The translations under genes and the position numbers were made by a program. Shown here in pieces: positions 12,593 to 20,864 of a stretch of 64,000 nucleotides of DNA. This DNA is from Anastatus disparis (taxonomy: Eukaryota; Arthropoda; Insecta; Hymenoptera; Eupelmidae): positions 4,035,001 to 4,099,000 of the forward strand of contig JAFFSR010000291.1 in assembly GCA_017163975.1 (NCBI GenBank), given 5' to 3'. Within the stretch, counting starts at the first letter, position 1. Every line of letters begins with the position of its first letter. The notes below the pieces were generated by a model that had not been told where the DNA came from, made no database searches, and saw only the letters and a program-made list of their open reading frames with translations.

Positions 12593-12723
12593 AGTGGAGA
12601 TAGCCGAGCCGCTGGATCTTGGAGTGGGGGTAGCCGAGCCGCTGGATCCTGAAGTGGGGGTAGCCGAGCCGCTGGATCCTGGAGTGGGGGTAGCTGAGCC
12701 GCTAGATCCTTAAGTGGGGGTAG
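12593..12723 (+). repeat. 30-bp coding minisatellite carrying a promoter-box array
   Basis: Five AGTGGRGRTAG boxes at exact 30-bp spacing (12593, 12623, 12653, 12683, 12713). The repeat encodes the polB C-terminal AEPLD(P/L)xVxV decapeptides. Its last box lies ~30 bases before the TATA-like element of the next gene. The same box precedes polB itself (8522) and the small gene at 20553. Confidence 0.75.
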
Positions 12724-12742
12724 TCGCCGTGGTGGGGAGCGC

Positions 12743-12786
12743 TCTATATGAACAGGTGCAGAATCGACCAAGCGTCATTCAGTTCG
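12743..12786 (+). promoter_or_regulatory. Promoter of the 13472 small gene
   Basis: TATA-like TCTATATG at 12743-12750 and initiator TCAGTT at 12779-12784. The transcript would run through a possible 5'-UTR intron (donor GTAACA at 12850, acceptor TTACAG ending 13466) to the ATG at 13472. Confidence 0.55.
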
Positions 12787-12904
12787 CTGTCTCTTCAAGA
12801 AAAGAGGCACTCAAGAGAGCCCACCAACCGACCAGTGAAGAAGTAGACAGTAACAAGAGATCTAAAGTTAACATTTCTTAAATTAAGATTAGTATAATTC
12901 TATT

Positions 12905-13410
12905 CATTTCAATATAGTATCAATACAGTATCAATATAGTATTAATATAGTATTAATATAGTATCAATACAGTATTAATACAGTATCAATACAGTATTAA
13001 TACAGTATCTATACAGTATTAATACAGTATCAATCCAGTATCAATATAGTATCAATACAATATCAATACAGTATTAATACAGTATCAATATAGTATCAAT
13101 ACAGTATCAATACAGTATTAATACAGTTTCGATATAGTATCAATACAGTATCAATATAGTATCAATACAGTATCAATATAGTATCAATACAGTATCAATA
13201 CAGTATCAATACAGTATCAATATAGTATCAATACAGTATTAATATAGTATCAATATAGTATCAATACAGTATCAATATTGTATTAATATAGTATCAATGT
13301 AGTATCAATATAGTATCAATATAGTATCAATACAGTATCAATACAGTACCAATATAGTATCAATACAGTATTAATACAGTATCAATACAGTATCAATATA
13401 GTATTATTAA
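12905..13410. repeat. 11-bp minisatellite (CAGTATCAATA)n
   Basis: About 45 tandem copies of CAGTATCAATA with C/T and C/T-A variants. It lies between the promoter at 12743 and the splice acceptor at 13466, so probably inside a 5'-UTR intron. Confidence 0.9.
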
Positions 13411-13471
13411 AGACTAAATTAATATTGATTATATTTTTCAACCGAGGATTTGTTTTTCTGTTACAGATAAG

Positions 13472-13766
13472 ATGGACATTTCTAAATTGAACGTCATTGC
13501 TCGAGGAGGATTTCTTCCTACTAAAAAGATCACTGACGGAGGGCACTTCCTACATGGTCACTTGTTTGAGACGAGTCAAAACTCGCTTTGGACCCAAGAT
13601 TGTAGCAGAACTGTGTCAAGAAATGCAAATCTTCTTACCTAAAAAAGTGTTGGAAGTTTTTGAAAAAGATCAAGAGTTTTTTGAAAGAATGCAGAATGCT
13701 GCTAATAAACTTAAACTTTGTGTAGTGTTCAAAGGAGGTTATGTCCTCGAATTTTGTAGTGTTTAG
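13472..13766 (+). pseudogene. Small conserved Polinton protein, copy 1, frameshifted
   Basis: The ATG at 13472 (MDISKLN) follows a splice acceptor (TTACAG, 13461-13466). The frame shifts near 13530-13545, and the rest runs in the next frame to TAG at 13764-13766. It is paralogous to 20553-20864: both have an L(R)RVK segment, an (I/F)FxP block and a following helical EKDxEFFxxM / ENKEFYFKL segment. Function is unknown to me. The short beta-rich layout would suit a small nucleic-acid-binding fold, which is inference only. It has its own promoter upstream. Confidence 0.65.
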
Positions 13767-13982
13767 TGTGTGTGTGTGTATAATAAGTGTATAGTTATGA
13801 GTGTTTTATTTAAATAAATGTTACAATAAATTTTGTTTGATTTTAAAAAGTGTTTATTTATTTCGTATTATCCAACATACAGTATAAAATACAAGATTTA
13901 TGATGTAAGCTCAAATGCTCTGATTAAAATAACATTGAATTCTTCGTGAGTATTAATTCTATATAAATCAATTATAAAATAT
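13767..13982. other. Convergent intergenic region with poly(A) signals
   Basis: Lies between the plus-strand small gene and the minus-strand integrase. A TG microsatellite is followed by AATAAA signals near 13815-13830 for the plus strand and TTTATT (AATAAA on minus) near 13855 for the minus strand. Confidence 0.5.
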
Positions 13983-14906
13983 TTATTGGGCATCTGCTTT
14001 ATCAATCCAACTATTATGAGAATTGTCAAAACCAAGCCACTGTACAAATACTTCATTTCCACGTCTTCTAAGAATCTTCTCCACAAGATAGTAATCTGGA
14101 TATTTGACGCTTTGTAATTCTTGTTCATAAAAGCCACCAGTGATTGGGTGATCTTTGTAATCCTGCAAGAGGTAAGTAACTGGTTTTGTCCTGCGGACCT
14201 GACGCACGGAAAAAATTTCAGTTGACCAGTTGGGTGTGTATCCTTTTTCGAATACTTGTTTTAACTTGCTTACTCGTACTTTGTCACCAACTTTGAACTT
14301 TGGTTTCTTTTCTATTAAATTAACATTATGCTTGAATCGTCGAAGAACTTCAGCTTCGTTTTCAGCTGTAACATCTTTCGGTTTCATATTAATAGTCCGA
14401 TGCTTCTCATCATTGTACTTGTCAATCAAATTGGAGATAATATCAATCCACTTGTAGTTACCACGTAAACTAAACTGTTTCCACATTTTGTTTTTGAGTG
14501 TACGATTGAAGCGTTCGCAAATAGACGCTTTGAGATTGCTATAAGTCGAGTAGAGATTGATTTTATATTGTTGCATGAGATTCTGGAAATTTGTATTATA
14601 AAACTCCTTGCCTCGGTCGGTGTGAAGATTCTTAGGCACTCTACCTTTTGTCAATACGGACTTCATAGCAGCAGAAACATCTACTCCAGTTTTTTGTTTT
14701 ACAGGAACAGCCCAGGCGTATTTTGAAAAAACATCTATAATTGTAAGCATGTATTTGTAGCCTTTGTTTTCTCGAGAATAAGGTTGCATCTCTACCAAAT
14801 CAGCTTGCCAAGTCTCATCCAAACCTCGCACATCAAACTTTCGGCGAGGATAATTACGACGTGCTGGCTTGTGAAGCTCTTCTACAAGTCTATGACGTTG
14901 TTCCAT
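13983..14906 (-). CDS. Polinton integrase with C-terminal chromodomain
   Basis: An intact 307-residue retrovirus-like integrase that would insert the element and make the 6-bp duplication. The RNase H-like core shows the catalytic acidic set: D in TWQADLVEM (~residue 35), D in HTDRGKEF (~97) and E in SICERFNRTLK (~131), with 33 residues between the last two. After the core comes an SH3-like segment (KFKVGDKVRVSK), then a chromodomain (YLVEKIL...VFVQWLGF...NSWI) at residues ~270-305, which may direct insertion to marked chromatin. The N-terminal His2Cys2 zinc region seen in longer homologues is absent or upstream. The start overlaps the end of the coiled-coil gene by 25 bases. A TATAAAAG (minus) lies at 14953-14960. 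Confidence 0.95.
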   Translation of the reverse strand: MEQRHRLVEELHKPARRNYPRRKFDVRGLDETWQADLVEMQPYSRENKGYKYMLTIIDVFSKYAWAVPVKQKTGVDVSAAMKSVLTKGRVPKNLHTDRGKEFYNTNFQNLMQQYKINLYSTYSNLKASICERFNRTLKNKMWKQFSLRGNYKWIDIISNLIDKYNDEKHRTINMKPKDVTAENEAEVLRRFKHNVNLIEKKPKFKVGDKVRVSKLKQVFEKGYTPNWSTEIFSVRQVRRTKPVTYLLQDYKDHPITGGFYEQELQSVKYPDYYLVEKILRRRGNEVFVQWLGFDNSHNSWIDKADAQ

Positions 14907-15277
14907 CGATGGTTATCGATTGACTGTTTTGCACTAACACTGATAATGCCTCCTTTTATAGTCTCAAGCTCCAACTGGCTTTGTATGAATTTCTTATCTA
15001 GCTCGTGTCTATGCACCTCTACAATTTTATCTAGGTTATTGAGATCACTTCTCAAACTAGATATTGAATCTAATAATTTTTGAACTTCCAAACGTACGAT
15101 ACGCTGTAAAGTATCTAAATTTACAGCTTCATTGAGTTGATTAGGTGATGCGAGATTACAAAGCCTCTTATTTTTCATATCGTATTGTCCATCTTTTGTG
15201 AGTTTATAGTTAATACCCGGAGGTCCTCGATTACCCTCACTTCGTTTGAGATTACGTCCAAATACATCGACGCTCAT
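14882..15277 (-). CDS. Coiled-coil, fibre-like Polinton protein
   Basis: 131 residues, MSVDVFGRNLKR start. A short collagen-like GPPGINY is followed by DGQYDMKNKRLCNLASP, a pattern seen in trimeric fibre and tail proteins, then a long heptad-rich helix (residues ~50-115). I infer a trimeric structural or fibre-like protein, possibly at capsid vertices. The catalytic families in the element do not match it. A TATATATA (minus) at 15313-15321, inside the tail of the upstream gene, could drive it. The frame is intact. The ORF ends with ~10 less-conserved residues that overlap the integrase start. Confidence 0.6.
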   Translation of the reverse strand: MSVDVFGRNLKRSEGNRGPPGINYKLTKDGQYDMKNKRLCNLASPNQLNEAVNLDTLQRIVRLEVQKLLDSISSLRSDLNNLDKIVEVHRHELDKKFIQSQLELETIKGGIISVSAKQSIDNHRWNNVIDL

Positions 15278-15308
15278 TTTGATAATGCATGGTATAGGTG
15301 TCTACAAC

Positions 15309-16256
15309 TCAATATATATAGCCTCCTTCACGTAACTCTTCTATAATTGAATGTATCTCATTTGTATGACTAGGGTTTCCAGCTTCTCTTTCAGCAATGA
15401 GTAATCGAAGTCTATCAACGAGTTCGTTTGGATCATCCCAGTATATGTAATCCATTCACGTATCTCTTCTTGCAATTTTATATCGAGGTAACGATCCTCC
15501 TCTTTTTTTCAATAAAAACAAAGGACTAATGATACTGTCGAATTTCTTACTTTTGTGCGTACGAATAGTCTCATCACTTCTGTAGCGTCGTTTGTGAGCA
15601 TTAGTAGTTTCAAGAATCTTCTTGTAATTTTGCATATCATTATTGTTCATGTGACCTCTATCGGGATTTTTCATAATTAACAATTCTAACAATCCTTTAG
15701 TTTTTGGATATTTTTTATCTTTTATACGAATGTTTTTATCTTCGAAAAATAGAGGTGAGTCACCAATTAAGTAACTATTACCTTCCTTGCGCACTCCATA
15801 AATTTTATCCAATTGTTTTGATTGATCCTCATTGAGCATATGAATGTACTTATTATCAAGCAATAAATCATCTTCTTTTTCTAATTCCTGCTCACTTGCA
15901 GCTGATTCAAATTCAGTATCAACTTGTCAAATAGTATCGTTTAATGATGTATCTATAGCATCATCATCATCAATGGATGAATAGGAAGGAATAGAAGACT
16001 GCAAGAAGGAAGAATAAGTATTATTGTTTTTCATGACTTTTTTTTTATTTTTTGCTATGTTACGTATAAAATCATTATTTTTCTCAGTAGTAGCAACGAG
16101 TTTCTGAAGAGGATCAACGATTGGTTTGAATGTCTCGCCAAATGCTCTTTCAATATTCTCTTTTCCAAACTTCAGCAAGTTATATTTTCGTTTAACTGCA
16201 TTGCGTGCTTGCACAAGTTGATGTAGAACATCTTTCTTTTGTCTAATGTCAGCCAT
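15309..16256 (-). pseudogene. Conserved uncharacterised Polinton protein with two in-frame TGA codons
   Basis: One 316-codon minus-strand frame starting MADIRQKKDV, interrupted by TGA at 15927-15929 and TGA at 15456-15458. No shift is needed to read across either. The N-terminal third is a basic coiled-coil (RNAVKRKYNLLKFGKENIE). The middle has TxxIYGVRKEG and KYPKTKGLLELL. A TNAHKRRYR block and an IISPLFL/KKRGG block follow, and the end is MDYIYWDDPNELVDRLRL. These blocks are familiar from insect Polinton-encoded proteins of unknown role, so a virion or core role is inference. The promoter-like TATAAATA (minus) at 16312-16319 overlaps the ATPase 3' end. Both stops could come from CGA-to-TGA decay. 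Confidence 0.8.
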
Positions 16257-16291
16257 GTTGACACTTCAGCATACAATGATGAATTGTTTTC

Positions 16292-17005
16292 TTAGGACCA
16301 TGTGCGCGCTATATTTATAGCAAAACAATCGAAGCCTTTTCTATATCTACCGGAATTGATCGAACTATCTTTGTCGATCATCAAAAATCCGTATTTATCA
16401 TTAGTCCAACACTTGGAGCACAATTCTTTGAATTGCGCGTAAGTCATGTCAGAATTGACGTGATCGTCGTATAAGTGTCTCAAATTGACGTCATCTTGAC
16501 GAAAAATCACCAACAAATTGACATTGTCTCTGACTAGATATTTTGGAATTCGAGCATAAGATTGACAGAGATAGAAACAATCAACATCTTTGTGTCTACC
16601 CATACAGAAGTAAGCTCTGATATTATCTTGTTTTTCACAGGCTACATCATCAAAAATCATGACAGAATTTGGAAGCGCATTATCAGGGGCTACAACAGAT
16701 TCGTGCTCACTAAAAGGAAAGTATTGTACACCTTCTAAAGGCTCTAGGAGGTCCTTCAAAAACTTGTACTTTGGTTGATTCAAAGACTTGGAGTACACAT
16801 AAACGTTTTCGAACCTGAGACCGTTGGGATGCGTTATTAGTGCTAAGAGACTATTGGTTTTACCACAATTTGATGGACCGCAAAATACAGCTCGAATACT
16901 GTTTGGAAGTAAGTCTCCATGCCTCTTTAATTTCTTCTCATGCTCCACGATAGTGTCGAAATTTTCTATTGGTAGCTTAACGGATTGTTCTTTGAAATTC
17001 ATCAT
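16292..17005 (-). CDS. A32/FtsK-HerA-type DNA packaging ATPase
   Basis: Intact, 237 residues. Walker A GPSNCGKT (~43-50), Walker B SVMIFDD (~114-120) and a downstream YLCQSYARIPK segment with the conserved Gln are typical of poxvirus A32-like and Polinton genome-packaging ATPases. It would pump element DNA into preformed capsids. It is the first gene of the leftward cluster. Its ATG lies 92 bases from the divergent PLA2-protein ATG, and the two promoters interleave. Confidence 0.95.
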   Translation of the reverse strand: MMNFKEQSVKLPIENFDTIVEHEKKLKRHGDLLPNSIRAVFCGPSNCGKTNSLLALITHPNGLRFENVYVYSKSLNQPKYKFLKDLLEPLEGVQYFPFSEHESVVAPDNALPNSVMIFDDVACEKQDNIRAYFCMGRHKDVDCFYLCQSYARIPKYLVRDNVNLLVIFRQDDVNLRHLYDDHVNSDMTYAQFKELCSKCWTNDKYGFLMIDKDSSINSGRYRKGFDCFAINIARTWS

Positions 17006-17014
17006 GATAGCACG

Positions 17015-17080
17015 TCTGACGTACGAATGCTTGACCAGCTATAAATACAGGGCTTATATACCCAAGACCTCAGTCTTCAT
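17015..17080. promoter_or_regulatory. Interleaved divergent promoters
   Basis: Plus strand: TATAAATA at 17040-17047 with TCAGTC initiator at 17070-17075, 32 bases apart, for the PLA2 gene. Minus strand: TATATAAG at 17060-17053 with a TCAAG start near 17032, 28 bases apart, for the ATPase. Each TATA box lies inside the other unit's core promoter. Confidence 0.6.
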
Positions 17081-17097
17081 TTAGTCTTCGAAGTGTG

Positions 17098-17904
17098 ATG
17101 ATCGTATATAGACAACGACGACGTGGTCGCGGTTTTGTCAATACGCTTCTTAATAGTCTTCCAATTGAGCTTCATATACCAGGATACCAATACTGTGGAC
17201 CCGGTACGAGATTAGCTAAACGTTTAGCTAGAGGTGATCCAGGAATCAATCCTCTCGATAGAGCTTGTAAAGAGCACGACATTGCTTATTCACAGAATCG
17301 TGAAAACGTAGAAGCCAGAAACGCTGCTGATAGAATTTTAGCAGAAAAAGCTAATTAAAGAATTTCATCAAAAGACGCTAGCTTTGGAGAAAAAGCAGCT
17401 GCATTTGCAATTAAAAACATTATGAAAGTAAAGTCTACATTTGGAATGAGTATGAAGAAAAAGAATAGGCCTTCTACCACTTTCAATGCAATAGTAAAGG
17501 CTGCATCTAAATCAATTGTTCCTACAAAATGTGCTCGAAAAGCCATTCTGTCAGCTCTAAAAGGTGCACGAAGTGCTGTTAAAAAAGCAGGTGGTAAACA
17601 AAATGTAAAAATCCCACGTACTTTACCAGTTCCAAAGAAAGTAGGAGGTTTCTTGCCATTCCTCATACCAATCTTTGCAGGTTTGAGTGCTGTTGGTGGT
17701 ATAGCTGGAGGTGCCGCTGGAATCGCTAAGGCGGTAAACGATTCCAAAGCTGTTAAACAACAATTGGAAGAAAATAAAAGACATAATACAAAGATGGAAG
17801 AAATAGCTCTTGGTAAAGGTCTTTACTTGAAACCATATAAAACTGGTTTTGGTTTTCATATGAAACCAAAGAATTCTTTAAAAAAAAAAAGATCCTCAAA
17901 GTAA
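17098..17904 (+). pseudogene. PLA2-domain virion-type protein, interrupted by one stop
   Basis: Starts MIVYRQRRRGRGFVN at the ATG at 17098. Residues ~24-65 form a parvovirus/adintovirus-type secreted phospholipase A2 fold: calcium loop YQYCGPGT and catalytic CKEHDIAYS. An in-frame TAA at 17356-17358 interrupts the frame, which then continues in phase to TAA at 17902-17904. The downstream part has a Lys-rich region, a Gly/Ala hydrophobic segment (FLPFLIPIFAGLSAVGG) that could insert in or span a membrane, and a GKGLYLKPYK tail. The known role of such domains is to breach endosomal membranes during entry. It ends at an A11 tract overlapping the protease frame. Confidence 0.88.
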
Positions 17905-18269
17905 AATTACCTCAAAGAGCACTTACCGATGCTGATCTCATCAAGTATGCAAAAATCCTAAAAATCTCAAATTTTCGAGGAGTATTCATGAGGAATGCTA
18001 TGCCTATTAGCGGACCGCGCTATAGAGAATCAGCTATCGTTAATCTCGATGATGCGGATGGACCTGGAACGCACTGGGTAGCATATCGCAAACGAGGAAA
18101 CGATGTTGTGTATTTCGATAGCTTCGGTGATCTTCAACCTCCTTTGAATTTATTGACATATTTGGGAGTAGACAACATCACGTACAATCCTGAGAGATGT
18201 CAAGACTTTGATACTTTCAACTGCGGTCATCTTTGTCTAAGATTCTTGAGTAACACTCTTGATATATAA
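17892..18269 (+). CDS. Adenain-like cysteine protease
   Basis: A maturation protease of the adenovirus/Polinton type, with visible catalytic set: His in GTHWVAY, Asp in YFDSFG, Cys in NCGHLCLRF. The first in-frame ATG is at 17988 (MRNAMPISG), but the conserved N-terminal region (ALTDADLIKYAK, FRGVFM) lies upstream in the same frame. That frame is open from 17841 with no ATG. The protease may therefore be made by a -1 shift from the PLA2 gene at the A11 tract (17880-17890), start at a non-AUG codon, or be damaged by an indel there. The C-terminal half is intact. Confidence 0.85.
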   Translation: MLKVKLPQRALTDADLIKYAKILKISNFRGVFMRNAMPISGPRYRESAIVNLDDADGPGTHWVAYRKRGNDVVYFDSFGDLQPPLNLLTYLGVDNITYNPERCQDFDTFNCGHLCLRFLSNTLDI

Positions 18270-18297
18270 AGAAAGGAATGATGAGTATTTGTTCATT

Positions 18298-18999
18298 ATG
18301 AGTTCAACAATCATGGTAGATTCATTGACTTTGACTCTGTCTGACACATCGTCTGTACTGGAAGAACAGTATTTTCCACCGATTGAACTCTCACCTGACA
18401 AGAATTACGTTCTCGGATTAGTTGCTTTCATGACATTCAATTCTATACCTAATATCGACAAGGGTAGTAATCTATTCCACGTTGGACAGGAAGAAATTGT
18501 TTTACCGACTGGTAGTTATGAAATTGAGGATATAGAGAATTATCTCAGTGAAACATTGTCATCAAAAGATATCTCAATCAGTATTAAACCAAACAACAAT
18601 ACACTTCGCAGTGAAATAAAGTGCAATCGCCCGATTCATTTTCAACTAGAAAATTCGATCGGACCTTTATTAGGCTTCGCAAAACGTGTTCTTCCTGCTG
18701 ATGTCGTGAATCATTCAGACTTACCTGTAACAATCCTAAAGGTCAACGCTCTTCGAGTCGAGTGCAATATAGTCTCTGGTGCCTATATAAACGGTCGACG
18801 AGTGCACACGATACATGAATTCTTTCCTGCAGTTCCACCAGGATATAAGATCATTGAAGTGCCATCACAAGTCATTTACCTTCCAGTCGTCGTCAAGAGC
18901 ATAGATCATTTACAAGTGCGTATAGTCGATCAGGACGGGAATTTAATAAACTTTCATGGAGAAACTATTACAGTTAGATTACATATCAAATCAGTATAA
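18298..18999 (+). CDS. Minor capsid protein (penton-like, single jelly roll)
   Basis: 233 residues from ATG 18298 (MSSTIMVDSLTL). The position directly after the protease and before the major capsid gene, the beta-rich composition and blocks such as LSPDKNYVLGLVAF and the LLGF segment fit the Polinton minor capsid protein (PX), which forms pentameric vertices. An upstream in-frame extension begins at a non-ATG codon and overlaps the protease end; TATATAAA at 18263-18270 makes the 18298 start more likely. The frame is intact. Confidence 0.85.
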   Translation: MSSTIMVDSLTLTLSDTSSVLEEQYFPPIELSPDKNYVLGLVAFMTFNSIPNIDKGSNLFHVGQEEIVLPTGSYEIEDIENYLSETLSSKDISISIKPNNNTLRSEIKCNRPIHFQLENSIGPLLGFAKRVLPADVVNHSDLPVTILKVNALRVECNIVSGAYINGRRVHTIHEFFPAVPPGYKIIEVPSQVIYLPVVVKSIDHLQVRIVDQDGNLINFHGETITVRLHIKSV

Positions 19000-19041
19000 A
19001 AAATGGGGGTGATTTATAATAATAATAAAAATAACAAAGGG

Positions 19042-19080
19042 TATATAAGTAAATCAAGATGGCAGTCGAACACCAGTCGT
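19042..19080 (+). promoter_or_regulatory. Major capsid gene promoter
   Basis: TATATAAG at 19042-19049 and a CCAGTC initiator-like site with A at 19075. No ATG occurs between this point and the capsid ATG at 19198, so the leader would be about 120 bases. Confidence 0.5.
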
Positions 19081-19193
19081 CATCGACAAGTCAAAGTATT
19101 AACACGGCAGAACATTCAGTTTTTGAAAAGCCAAGGCTTAAAAATAAGAGCTGCTGGTGGAAAATTACGTGTTTAATTTTTTGCTGTTTTTAA
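19059..19193 (+). CDS. Possible small decayed ORF upstream of the capsid gene
   Basis: 44 codons from ATG 19059 to TAA 19191-19193. The overlapping +2 frame also lacks stops and has a basic LTRQNIQFLKSQGLKIRA-like stretch but no ATG, so an older small gene may have shifted frame. The ATG lies upstream of the predicted capsid transcript start. Weak evidence; it may be non-coding. Confidence 0.2.
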   Translation: MAVEHQSSSTSQSINTAEHSVFEKPRLKNKSCWWKITCLIFCCF

Positions 19194-19197
19194 AGAA

Positions 19198-20427
19198 ATG
19201 GAGGAAATTCTAGACATAAGGTCAGGAGTAACATTGGATGAGTCAATAGCTCACTGTGAGGTGCACGCGTACCAGCCCTATACTTCGACAAATTTCAATA
19301 ATAGTGATGAAATTCGCATATCAATTCAACATCAAGATTTAAATCTTTTGCCTTCGCGGAACTCTCTGCACATAGCGGGTAAATTAACTCAACAAGATGG
19401 CACTGCTCTAGCAAGAACTAACTTAGTCAATAATGGCATCTGTCATTTATTCGAGGAAGTTCGCTATGAAATTAATGCTATAGAGATCGATCGCTGTAAG
19501 AATATGGGAGTGACCACCATTATGAAGGGTTGGGTATCACTCAATCCTAGTCAGAGTTTGATTATAGAAAATGCAGGTTGGATTGATATAGCGGAAACTC
19601 GAAAGATAATTAATAACGATGGCTATTTTGATATTTTCATACCTCTCAGTATGATTTTAGGCTTTGCCGAAGATTATCGCAAAATCATAGTCAATGTTAA
19701 ACATGAACTTATCCTTACGAGATCCAGGAATGATATTAACGCAGTAATACAAACACCTAATGCTACTAATGCTTACGAAAATTTCAAAATTGATCTTTTA
19801 AGGATCGAGTGGCTTATGCCTCACATACAGTTATCCAATGAATGTAAAATTCGCATGCTTCGACAAATCGAGAAAAATAAACCTATCTCAATGAGTTTTC
19901 GTTCCTGGGAATTATACGAATATCCATTATTACCTGCATCAACGAGACATGTATGGACAGTTAAAACATCTAATCAGCTGGAGAAGCCTCGTTTTATGAT
20001 TCTTGGTTTCCAGACAAATCGAAAAGGACAAAAAACTGCTAACGCTAGTCAGTTTGATCACTGCAATTTGAGCAATGTAAAACTATTTCTCAATTCTCAA
20101 TATTATCCTTACGGAAATATGAATCTTGATATCGTCAATAATCAGTATGCAATATTATACGATATGTACGCTAATTTCCAAAATGCATACTACGGAAAGG
20201 AGTCCGAGCCAATGCTGAAAAAATCAGATTATATCAATCACATGCCACTGATAGTCATCGATTGTTCAAAACAAAATGATTCTCTGAAGAGTGCTCCAGT
20301 TGATGTTCGTCTTGAATTTGAGACCAAACAAAACTTTCCAGCTGGAACTTCAGCTTACTGTCTAATCTTACATGATAGAATTATAGAATACAACGCCATA
20401 AGTGGCGATGTCAGAAAATTAGTTTAA
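19198..20427 (+). CDS. Major capsid protein (double jelly roll)
   Basis: Intact, 409 residues, MEEILDIRSGVTLDESI start. Length, position after the minor capsid gene, and blocks such as YQPYTSTNFNNSDEIRI near the N-terminus, a GYFDIFIPLSMILGF core and a RHVWTVKT segment fit the Polinton/adintovirus major capsid protein (PY). Trimers of this protein build the hexagonal shell. It has its own TATA-type promoter. No lesion seen, so capsid genes here are better preserved than the polymerase. Confidence 0.92.
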   Translation: MEEILDIRSGVTLDESIAHCEVHAYQPYTSTNFNNSDEIRISIQHQDLNLLPSRNSLHIAGKLTQQDGTALARTNLVNNGICHLFEEVRYEINAIEIDRCKNMGVTTIMKGWVSLNPSQSLIIENAGWIDIAETRKIINNDGYFDIFIPLSMILGFAEDYRKIIVNVKHELILTRSRNDINAVIQTPNATNAYENFKIDLLRIEWLMPHIQLSNECKIRMLRQIEKNKPISMSFRSWELYEYPLLPASTRHVWTVKTSNQLEKPRFMILGFQTNRKGQKTANASQFDHCNLSNVKLFLNSQYYPYGNMNLDIVNNQYAILYDMYANFQNAYYGKESEPMLKKSDYINHMPLIVIDCSKQNDSLKSAPVDVRLEFETKQNFPAGTSAYCLILHDRIIEYNAISGDVRKLV

Positions 20428-20430
20428 AGG

Positions 20431-20513
20431 AGTGGGGATAGTCTGCGCAGTAGCCGCGGCTTAACCTCTACTTAAGAGAACTCCCGAACCAGCTCGAGTC
20501 ATTCATTCATCAG
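20431..20513 (+). promoter_or_regulatory. Promoter of the 20553 gene
   Basis: AGTGGGGATAG box at 20431-20441, matching the box before polB and the 13472 gene, with a TCAGAC initiator-like site near 20508. No clear TATA box. Confidence 0.45.
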
Positions 20514-20552
20514 ACTCTGCTAAGTAAACTTAGAATTCTCTATCAAAGAAAT

Positions 20553-20864
20553 ATGGATCTTGATAAATTCAACGAGGCAGCTCGTGGACGTGTCCATCGT
20601 GCCATTGGGAATATATTTCCCTTGAAGAAAGATCAGACTTATTATGTGAGTGAGTTTAGACGAGTTAAATGCAAGGATAAGTTTAGATTGATGGCAACTT
20701 TAGATCACGAATGGCGCATTTTTATTCCATCTCGCGCATGCAGAGTCTTACAGGAGAATAAGGAGTTTTACTTCAAGTTAAGAGAGGCCATTAAAAATTT
20801 TAAGTTGTTTGTGAAGTATTTAGATGATGACAACGGAAAAGGTCTCGAGTTCTCCTTGGCATAA
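20553..20864 (+). CDS. Small conserved Polinton protein, copy 2, intact
   Basis: 103 residues, MDLDKFNEAARG start. Central blocks SEFRRVKCKDKFRLM and WRIFIPSR are followed by a helical stretch (LQENKEFYFKLREAIKNF) and a beta-like end. It is a paralogue of the frameshifted 13472-13766 gene. I know the pattern as a recurrent small protein in arthropod Polintons but know no function for it. A small OB-like or other nucleic-acid-binding domain is inferred from the basic beta-strand arrangement. Shared AGTGGGGRTAG boxes place it with polB in regulation. Confidence 0.7.
   Translation: MDLDKFNEAARGRVHRAIGNIFPLKKDQTYYVSEFRRVKCKDKFRLMATLDHEWRIFIPSRACRVLQENKEFYFKLREAIKNFKLFVKYLDDDNGKGLEFSLA

Larger units (their letters stand above)
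8660..12713 (+). pseudogene. Protein-primed DNA polymerase B (Polinton pPolB), disrupted
   Basis: Family-B DNA polymerase that would copy the element's linear DNA by protein priming. Exon 1 (8660-10377) holds an N-terminal region, an NIQNKD-type block (NVQNKDDQCFKWA), a Glu-rich stretch, a Cys2His2-like cluster (CDRC...H...C), exonuclease motif I (YADFEC) and CHICQK...RDHCHL. Exon 2 (10441-11112) continues after a 63-bp GTAAGT...CAG intron that restores the conserved HCHLTGEYRG block. A 56-bp intron (11113-11168) follows. Exon 3 has motif A (DVNNL), motif B (NNAVYGKTMEN) and motif C (YTDTDSLVYE). Lesions: a frameshift near 11008-11012, after which the conserved frame changes, and a TAG at 11346-11348 at the motif A tyrosine. 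The C-terminus is a tandem AEPLDPGVGV-type decapeptide repeat. It is not expected to be active. Confidence 0.93.

Noticed and set aside
14230..15083. Plus-strand frames opposite the integrase and coiled-coil genes
   Set aside because: Antisense shadows of well-supported minus-strand genes.
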